19,864 nt of DNA, from positions 1 through 19,864 of the forward strand of contig CAMJQX010000007.1 in assembly GCA_946408145.1 (NCBI GenBank), read 5' to 3'. The notes beneath the pieces were generated by a model. It saw only the letters and a list, made by a program, of their open reading frames with translations. It had not been told where the DNA came from and did not search any database. Of the stretch, positions 14,811 to 19,864 are shown piece by piece. The first letter of the stretch is position 1, and every line of letters begins with the position of its first letter. The stretch comes from an uncultured Clostridia bacterium. GTDB taxonomy: Bacteria > Bacillota_A > Clostridia > Oscillospirales > Oscillospiraceae. A program made the position numbers and the translations under genes.

Positions 14811-16262
14811 ATGTTCGAGCCTGAAGAAGAGGCCGGTGAAGTTCGCGAAGAAAACAGCAGCGAGCCTGTGACTCAGCCTGAAAACGAAACAGAGGTCCGG
14901 GATCCGGAAGAAAAAACGTACGCCGCGGAAGCCGAGCGCTTCTCCCCGGAGACGGAGTTTCATTTCGGACGCGACGCGTTCGCCGATGAGGTCTACGCCG
15001 ACGCCCATTACGAACCGGCCGGCGAGAGCACCGTTCCGCCCCGGTATTACTGTCCTCCCCAGCGGCCCGAGAGGGAAGTAAGGGAGAAGACCGGGAAAAA
15101 CGGCGGATTCCTCAAGATCGCATGCCTCGCGTTGGTATGCGCCATGCTGGGCGGCTTTATCGGCTCCGCTCTGACGAGCGCGGGCCTCTCCGACAGGATA
15201 GATGCGCTGGAGTCCCGCCTGGACGAGAACGAGAGCGCCGTCACCGAAGTCGCCGACAGGCAGGAAGCCCTCGCGGCCTCCCCGGTCGCGGCCGGCAGCT
15301 CCGGCTCCGAACTCGGCATGAGCGCCGCGCAGATCTATGAACAGGCCTGCAGGCAGGTCGTCGGCATCACCACCGATGTGACCTTCACAAACTACTTCGG
15401 GATGCAGAGCTCCTCCGCGGTCAGCGGTTCGGGCTTCATCCTCTCCGAGGACGGATATATCCTCACCAACTACCACGTGATCGAGTACGCCGTGCAGCAG
15501 AATTCCCCCATAACGGTCATGCTCCGCGACGGGACGAAGTATACCGCGACCATCGTGGGCACCGAGCAGGCCAATGATCTGGCCGTGCTGAAGATCGAGG
15601 CCTCGGGCCTGACGCCCGTCAGCTTCGGCAACAGCGACAGCCTCCATGTGGGCGACGCGGTCTACGCCGTCGGCAATCCCCTGGGCGAGCTGGAGTTCTC
15701 CATGTCCAGCGGCCATGTGAGCGCGCTCGACCGCGTGATCACTACCGAGGAGTCCGAATCCATCAACATGTTCCAGATCGACGCCGCGGTCAACCCCGGC
15801 AACTCCGGCGGCCCGGTGTACAACAGTCTGGGACAGGTGGTCGGCGTGGTCACGGCGAAATACAGCTCCTCCGGGGTGGAGGGCCTGGGCTTTGCGATCC
15901 CCGTCAACGACGTGTCCTCGATCGCGAGCGATCTGATCACCAAGGGCTATGTGACCGGCAAGGCCTATATGGGCATCTGGCTGGATGAGCGCTACAGCGC
16001 CATGTACGCCCAGTATTACAACATGCCGCTCGGAGCCTATGTCTCCGATGTGAGCAGCGGCAGCTGCGCCGAGAAGGCCGGTATCCAGCGGGGCGACGTG
16101 ATCACCCGCATCGGCGGCACCGAGATCTCCAGCTACAGCGAGCTGAAGGCCGCCGTAAAGAAATTCTCTGCGGGCGACACCACGGAAGTGGAGCTCTACC
16201 GCGCCGGAGAGAGCATGGTCGTGACCATCACCTTCGACGAGGCCAAGCCCGAATCCGCATGA
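14811..16262 (+). CDS. Membrane-anchored HtrA/DegP-type serine protease with PDZ domain
   Basis: A 483-residue trypsin-like protease for quality control of exported proteins. The order is: a charged, Glu-rich cytoplasmic N-terminus (1-100), one transmembrane helix (about 104-124, 'LKIACLALVCAMLGGFIGSAL'-like), a short coiled stretch with regular Leu/Glu spacing (128-150), then the protease. The triad is His222 ('LTNYHVIEYA'), Asp256 ('NDLAVLKIE') and Ser332 ('NPGNSGGPV'). A single C-terminal PDZ domain (about 385-475) contains 'GAYVSDVSSGSCAEKAGIQRGDVITRIGG'-type features. The size and layout match B. subtilis HtrA/HtrB/YyxA. GAGGT lies about nine bases before the ATG. It is a single-gene unit with promoter and terminator. 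Confidence 0.93.
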   Translation: MFEPEEEAGEVREENSSEPVTQPENETEVRDPEEKTYAAEAERFSPETEFHFGRDAFADEVYADAHYEPAGESTVPPRYYCPPQRPEREVREKTGKNGGFLKIACLALVCAMLGGFIGSALTSAGLSDRIDALESRLDENESAVTEVADRQEALAASPVAAGSSGSELGMSAAQIYEQACRQVVGITTDVTFTNYFGMQSSSAVSGSGFILSEDGYILTNYHVIEYAVQQNSPITVMLRDGTKYTATIVGTEQANDLAVLKIEASGLTPVSFGNSDSLHVGDAVYAVGNPLGELEFSMSSGHVSALDRVITTEESESINMFQIDAAVNPGNSGGPVYNSLGQVVGVVTAKYSSSGVEGLGFAIPVNDVSSIASDLITKGYVTGKAYMGIWLDERYSAMYAQYYNMPLGAYVSDVSSGSCAEKAGIQRGDVITRIGGTEISSYSELKAAVKKFSAGDTTEVELYRAGESMVVTITFDEAKPESA

Positions 16263-16314
16263 GCGGATCTGATTCTGACACTTTTCTACTCCTATAAATC
16301 CTCTCTTTTCTCCC

Positions 16315-16354
16315 AAACAAAGGGCCGCAGGGTAAAACCTGCGGTTCTTTGTTT
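16315..16354 (+). terminator. Terminator after the HtrA gene
   Basis: A 17-bp stem, 16315-16331 against 16338-16354, with core CCGCAGG/CCTGCGG, two G-T wobbles and an AAACAAAG/CTTTGTTT base. The T-rich 3' arm (TTCTTTGTTTG) provides the release tract. Confidence 0.8.
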
Positions 16355-16392
16355 GCGCCGAAAGGGGAAGAGCGCGATCTTTTTTGCCCCCT

Positions 16393-16421
16393 TGCGGAGG
16401 CGCGCTTTGTTTGTTAAAATG
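16393..16421 (+). promoter_or_regulatory. Probable promoter of the zinc-ribbon gene
   Basis: TTGCGG (16393-16398), 17-base spacer, TAAAAT (16416-16421). The -35 is poor, but the -10 and location, about 33 bases before the start codon, fit. Confidence 0.5.
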
Positions 16422-16453
16422 ATTCGTAAGCTCGACTCAGAAAGGAGAAAGAT

Positions 16454-16786
16454 ATGTTCTGTCCGAACTGTGGGGCGAAGAACCCCGATGGTGCGCATTT
16501 CTGCAGAAACTGCGGCAGCGCGCTCAACGACAGCTTCCAGCCTGCTCAGGTACGGAGCGATCCGGAAAGGACCGACCCCGCTGCTGAGCCGGAAGCGTCA
16601 AAGCCGAAGAAAAGAGACTGGGGGTGTCTGATCGGCGCGCTGTTCTGCCTTGCGCTCGGTATCATGAACATCTATGATAAGGGGCACTCCGGCACCTACT
16701 TTGTCGTCTTCGGCTTCCTTCCGGTAGAGTATCTGCTGATCCCCGGCGCGATCGCCCTCTTTTACTTTTTCATCAAAAATGACTGA
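16454..16786 (+). CDS. Small zinc-ribbon membrane protein
   Basis: A 110-residue protein. The N-terminus is a zinc ribbon, 'MFCPNCGAKNPDGAHFCRNCG', with Cys3, Cys6, Cys17 and Cys20. A polar Pro/Glu/Lys linker (27-54) leads to two hydrophobic segments at about 56-75 and 82-107. Zinc-ribbon plus membrane proteins of this kind are common and mostly unassigned in Firmicutes. AAAGGAG lies seven bases before ATG 16454. It is a single gene, convergent with the Ig-like protein gene. Function is unknown. Confidence 0.82.
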   Translation: MFCPNCGAKNPDGAHFCRNCGSALNDSFQPAQVRSDPERTDPAAEPEASKPKKRDWGCLIGALFCLALGIMNIYDKGHSGTYFVVFGFLPVEYLLIPGAIALFYFFIKND

Positions 16787-16834
16787 ATGCCGGGCAGAGC
16801 GACAGGCGCTGCGCGGAATACGACCGCAGAAAAC

Positions 16835-16860
16835 GGCCCCGCTGGAAGACCAGCGGGGCC
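16835..16860. terminator. Shared terminator between zinc-ribbon gene and Ig-like protein gene
   Basis: GGCCCCGCTGG (16835-16845) and CCAGCGGGGCC (16850-16860) form a perfect 11-bp stem with loop AAGA. The best T-run (GTTTTC) is on the minus strand, so it serves the Ig-like gene best, but ATTCGAATTAT follows on plus. Confidence 0.82.
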
Positions 16861-16876
16861 ATTCGAATTATCAGGC

Positions 16877-18505
16877 TTACTTTTTATGACGGCCGCCTTT
16901 GCGGAAGAGGCTCTCCAGCTTTTCTTCGAGCACGTCGAAACCGCCGCGGTTCATGATGAACACATAGGCGGCGATGATCACGAGCGCGATCACGGAGGTC
17001 CCGACGATCACGCCCACAAAGCTCTTTCCGCTGCCGACGCTGCGGCTCGGCTGGGGAGCGCGGGTCGGAGGAGCGGGGAAGCCGGTCGGCTCTGAGGACG
17101 GCGCGGCGCTCGGGACCGGCGAAGCGCTCGGGTCGGGGGAAGCGGCGGGCGAGGGAGAAGGAGAGGGCGAAGGACTCGGCGCGACGGCGCTGACATTGAC
17201 CTTGAAGCTGCAGCTGAGACCGCCGTAGGTGACGGTGATCTCCTGCTGGCCCTCGCGATCCAGCTTCGTCGGGCTGACGCCGTAGCCCTCGGTGACCTCC
17301 ATGGCGTTGTTTTTGGTGGAGATCAGGTAGAGCACAAGTCCGCTGGTGTCCAGCGTGTCGCCGACGGTGTAGCTGGTTTTTGTCGGGAGCCGGTTCAGGG
17401 ACAGGTAGCTCGGCGCTTCTTCGCTCTCCACCGTGACGGTGAAGGTGCAGACATTGCCCTCGTACGTTACGGTGATGGTCTGCGTGCCCTCCTGCATCAG
17501 CACCATCGGGGAGCATTCAAGCCCCTCGCTGACGTCCCGGTAGCCGGTGCCGATATAGGCGCGGACGGACAGGCCCGTGGGATCCAGCACCTCGCCCACG
17601 GTGTAGGCGGTGCGGTAGGGGAGGGTCAGCACGCCGATGCCGTCGATACGCTCCTGCGCCTCCTGTACCGTGACCTGGAAGCTGCAGGTCTGGCCGGCGT
17701 AGCTCAGCTCGACGGTCTGCGTGCCCGCGTTGTCGAGCAGGGTGGGGAAGATCTGATAGCCGGAAGTGACGAGCTCGGTACTGCCGCTGGTGTAGACGAG
17801 CTGCAGCTGCAGGCCGTTGGTATCCAGCGTATCGCCCACGTTGTATGTGGTTTTGTACGGCAGGCTCACGACGCTCAGACTGGCGGCGCTCATTTCGCTC
17901 ACGGTGACGAGGATCGAGGGGGAGACGACGGAGACCTCAAGGCCGTTGTTATGGTTGGTGACCACGCAGTAGTAATAGGTGGTGCCGACATAGTCGGTAC
18001 CGGGCTGGTAGATGGGTTCGTCGGCGCCGGCGATGAGGCTGCTCTGGGAGCTGCCGTCGCTGGTGTACCACTGATAGCTCAGCTGTCCGCCGTCGGAGAC
18101 GGAGGCGGTCACACTCACGTGGACCACGTCGTTGAGCGAGCAGCTGACGCTGGGCCCGACGATCAGCTGGGGCTGGGCGGGTTCCACGTCGACGCTGCAC
18201 ATAAAGCTGTTCTGGGCGTTCACATCGAGCACCGCGTCATAATAGCCGGGAACCGTGGGGATCCCGCGCAGATAGACGTCGGTCGAATCAATGTTGTCGT
18301 CCAGAATAAGGTCCACGCCGGGGGGCAGACTGCCCGCGGACACGGTGACCGAGCTGCCCGGTTCCACGCTGGCGGCCAGATGGTTGAGCGTCTGCCCAAC
18401 CTCCAGCGGCGCCGGATCCGGGTAGGTCACATCCGCAAAGGCGGCGGGACCGATATTCAGCAGCAGGAGCAGGATCACCGCCGCTGAAAGGATCGTTTTT
18501 CTCAT
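16877..18505 (-). CDS. Secreted Ig-like repeat protein with C-terminal membrane anchor
   Basis: A 542-residue surface protein. The signal peptide is 1-24, ending AAFA. Residues 25-205 hold a putative-Ig region ('GSLPPGVDLILDD', 'VYLRGIPTVPGYYDAVLDV') and an Ig-like domain ('QLSYQWYTSDG', 'TTYYYCVVTN'). Three bacterial Ig-like (Big_3-like) repeats follow at about 210-281, 291-362 and 370-437. Each opens LPxKTxYxVGDTLDxxGL and closes with a single central Cys in the last strands (TCSFQV, VCTFTV, SCSFKV). A Pro/Ser-rich linker (438-490) spans the wall. A transmembrane helix is at 496-518, with a basic cytoplasmic tail. There is no LPXTG motif. AAAGGAT precedes ATG 18505. The role is probably adhesive or structural (inference). 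Confidence 0.87.
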   Translation of the reverse strand: MRKTILSAAVILLLLLNIGPAAFADVTYPDPAPLEVGQTLNHLAASVEPGSSVTVSAGSLPPGVDLILDDNIDSTDVYLRGIPTVPGYYDAVLDVNAQNSFMCSVDVEPAQPQLIVGPSVSCSLNDVVHVSVTASVSDGGQLSYQWYTSDGSSQSSLIAGADEPIYQPGTDYVGTTYYYCVVTNHNNGLEVSVVSPSILVTVSEMSAASLSVVSLPYKTTYNVGDTLDTNGLQLQLVYTSGSTELVTSGYQIFPTLLDNAGTQTVELSYAGQTCSFQVTVQEAQERIDGIGVLTLPYRTAYTVGEVLDPTGLSVRAYIGTGYRDVSEGLECSPMVLMQEGTQTITVTYEGNVCTFTVTVESEEAPSYLSLNRLPTKTSYTVGDTLDTSGLVLYLISTKNNAMEVTEGYGVSPTKLDREGQQEITVTYGGLSCSFKVNVSAVAPSPSPSPSPSPAASPDPSASPVPSAAPSSEPTGFPAPPTRAPQPSRSVGSGKSFVGVIVGTSVIALVIIAAYVFIMNRGGFDVLEEKLESLFRKGGRHKK

Positions 18506-18537
18506 GGGGGCATATCCTTTCCAAGATACTGAGACGT

Positions 18538-18566
18538 ACTATATCATATTTTTACCATTTTGTCAA
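18538..18566 (-). promoter_or_regulatory. Strong sigma-A promoter of the Ig-like protein gene
   Basis: On the minus strand TTGACA (18566-18561), 17-base spacer, TATAGT (18543-18538), with TGA immediately before the -10. The predicted start is near 18531. Confidence 0.85.
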
Positions 18567-18589
18567 CTTTTGAAAACTTTTTGGAATTT

Positions 18590-18596
18590 TGTCGAA
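18590..18596 (+). promoter_or_regulatory. Perfect Spo0A box (TGTCGAA) upstream of the Ig-like gene promoter
   Basis: TGTCGAA sits in the extended context TTTTGTCGAAAAA, which matches the known Spo0A operator closely, centred about 62 bases upstream of the predicted start of the Ig-like gene. A half-like TGTCGCT begins 13 bases further on (18603). Chance occurrence in this AT-rich stretch is possible. Confidence 0.5.
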
Positions 18597-18713
18597 AAAC
18601 TTTGTCGCTTTTTACGGGCGGGGGAAGGCGCTTCGCCGCGCGAAGGAGAGTATAGCACGTTCGCCCGATTTTGCAAGAGAGAAAGACACATGAAGATTCA
18701 TGCGGGGAAAACG

Positions 18714-18733
18714 GGAAAATTGTACGATTTTCC
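18714..18733. repeat. Short inverted repeat in the divergent intergenic region
   Basis: GGAAAAT (18714-18720) and ATTTTCC (18727-18733) pair around six bases, followed by GCTTTCTTTTTC. It lies between the two divergent promoters of the 336-base gap 18506-18841. It could be a weak terminator or an operator for the alpha-glucosidase gene. Apart from this, the two promoters and the 0A box, the gap shows nothing coding. Confidence 0.35.
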
Positions 18734-18769
18734 GCTTTCTTTTTCTACGGCGAAGAGAGGGAAAGCCTA

Positions 18770-18798
18770 TTGTGACCGGAGCCGGGATGTGATAAAAT
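18770..18798 (+). promoter_or_regulatory. Promoter of the alpha-glucosidase gene
   Basis: TTGTGA (18770-18775), 17-base spacer, TAAAAT (18793-18798), with TGA directly before the -10. The start near 18805 leaves a leader of about 37 bases with a textbook AAAGGAGGT. No clear catabolite (cre) site was identified. Confidence 0.65.
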
Positions 18799-18841
18799 AT
18801 AAAATCCCAGGAAAAACCCTGCAGCAAAGGAGGTAAACAGT

Positions 18842-19864
18842 ATGGCGGAGAAACGCTGGTACAAAGAGATGGTGGTCTATCAGATCTGGCCGCGCAGCTT
18901 CTGCGACGGCAACGGCGACGGGATCGGCGACCTCTGGGGTGTGCTGGGCAAGCTGGACTATATCAAGAGCCTCGGCGCGGACGCGATCTGGTTCTCACCG
19001 CTCTACCCCTCGCCCAACGCAGATTTCGGCTATGACATCTCCGACTACATGGACATCCACCCGGACTACGGCGACCTTGCGGTCTTCCGTCAGGTGCTCG
19101 ACGGGGCCCACGAGCGGGGCATGCGCGTGTTCATGGATCTGGTGGTCAACCACACCTCCGACGAGCACAGGTGGTTTATTGAGAGCAAAAAGGGGAAGGA
19201 CAACCCCTATCACGACTACTATTATTGGCGGCCGGGCCGCGTCGTAAACGGCAAGCGACTGCCGCCGAACAACTGGACCTCGGTCTTTGAGGGCGGCGCC
19301 TGGGAGTACGACGAGGGGCTGGACGAGTACTATCTGCACATCTTTGCCCGCAAGCAGCCCGATCTGAACATGGACAACCCCAAGGTGCGCGAGGAAGTCA
19401 AGAAGATCATGCGCTTCTGGCTCGACATGGGGGTGGACGGCTTCCGCGAGGACGTGATCACCTTCATCTCCAAGACGCCCGGCCTGCCGAGCACTTATCC
19501 GAAGCTGCCGGCGGCCAACGGCATGAAGCACTTCTCCAACCGCCCCGCGGTGCTGGACTATCTCAAGGAGTTCAAGCGCGACGTGCTGGACTTCTACGAC
19601 TGCTTCACCGTCGGCGAGAGCCCGCTCACGAACGCGGACATCGCCCTGCGCTATGTGACCGAGGGGCCGGATCAGGTGCTCGACGAGATGATCTCCTTCT
19701 CCCACATGGAAGCGGACTGCTTCATGACCGACATGATCCGCACGCCCTTCAACCTGCGCAAGATGAAGCGCGCCTTTTCGGACTGGCAGAAAAAGCTGGA
19801 GGGGAAAGCCTGGAACGCGCTGTATATCGAGAACCACGACCACCCGCGCATCATCAGCCGCTAC
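18842..19864 (+). CDS. GH13 alpha-glucosidase / oligo-1,6-glucosidase, 3' end beyond window
   Basis: The first 341 residues of a cytoplasmic glycoside hydrolase; usual family length is about 550. All four GH13 conserved regions are present: 'DLVVNHTSDEH' (region I), 'GVDGFREDVITFISK' with Arg202 and nucleophile Asp204 (II), 'FTVGES' with acid/base Glu259 (III) and 'ENHDHPR' with His332 and Asp333 (IV). 'WWKE'-like 'RWYKEMVVYQIWPRSF' and 'DGNGDGIGDL' open the protein, as in GH13 subfamily 31. Val205 after the nucleophile is the residue associated with alpha-1,6 (isomaltose-type) specificity in this group, where maltases have Thr. There is no signal peptide, so it would act on imported oligosaccharides. 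AAAGGAGGT lies seven bases before ATG 18842. The frame stays open to the last base of the window. Confidence 0.93.
   Translation, partial: MAEKRWYKEMVVYQIWPRSFCDGNGDGIGDLWGVLGKLDYIKSLGADAIWFSPLYPSPNADFGYDISDYMDIHPDYGDLAVFRQVLDGAHERGMRVFMDLVVNHTSDEHRWFIESKKGKDNPYHDYYYWRPGRVVNGKRLPPNNWTSVFEGGAWEYDEGLDEYYLHIFARKQPDLNMDNPKVREEVKKIMRFWLDMGVDGFREDVITFISKTPGLPSTYPKLPAANGMKHFSNRPAVLDYLKEFKRDVLDFYDCFTVGESPLTNADIALRYVTEGPDQVLDEMISFSHMEADCFMTDMIRTPFNLRKMKRAFSDWQKKLEGKAWNALYIENHDHPRIISRY

Noticed and set aside
18690..18836. A 48-residue plus frame starting at 18690 in the divergent gap
   Set aside because: Weak ribosome site, no hydrophobic or family pattern, and it runs through the alpha-glucosidase promoter.

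Overview
The window is a stretch of a high-GC, endospore-forming Firmicute chromosome, most likely a clostridium of the Oscillospirales type (inference). The evidence is a spoIIGA-sigE sporulation pair, Gram-positive surface proteins (LysM, choline/glucan-binding-type repeats, Ig-like repeats), strong AGGAGG-type ribosome sites, sigma-A-like promoters and many hairpin-plus-T-run terminators. No rRNA, tRNA, CRISPR array or transposase was found. Coding density is high, and the GC bias produces very long false antisense reading frames.

Layout. 1-362 holds no gene but an unusual chain of seven adjacent stem-loops (67-240) bracketed by AT-rich inverted ends. 363-1712 encodes a secreted four-LysM protein with its own terminator. 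1987-5943 looks like one six-gene operon: a DUF1538 membrane protein, two small P-II-like proteins, a NusG-domain-II membrane protein, a Gx-family small membrane transporter and a PrsW-type membrane protease. It ends at a long hairpin. 6075-7457 is a MATE exporter, convergent with spoIIGA-sigE (9056-7496, minus), and both units share one terminator.

9214-12663 is a very large secreted protein with a transglutaminase-like domain and 13 cell-wall-binding repeats, transcribed divergently from spoIIGA. 12856-12749 (minus) is a candidate 35-residue membrane peptide. 13024-14693 is a translationally coupled pair: a SpoU-type RNA methyltransferase and a short FliB/YkgJ-like cysteine-cluster protein. 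14811-16262 is a membrane-anchored HtrA-type serine protease. 16454-16786 is a small zinc-ribbon membrane protein, convergent with a secreted, membrane-anchored Ig-like protein (18505-16877, minus). At the right edge, 18842 onward is the start of a cytoplasmic GH13 alpha-glucosidase cut by the window end.

The shared theme is the cell envelope and sporulation: five of the seventeen proteins are exported or surface-anchored, and two more are membrane proteases or sporulation regulators. Two promoters carry features that could link genes to Spo0A: the spoIIGA promoter, with a 21-bp spacer and a degenerate 0A-like box over its -35, and the promoter of the Ig-like protein, with a perfect 0A box upstream. 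The least explained elements are the stem-loop chain at the left end, the 35-residue peptide, and the apparently leaderless spoIIGA message.
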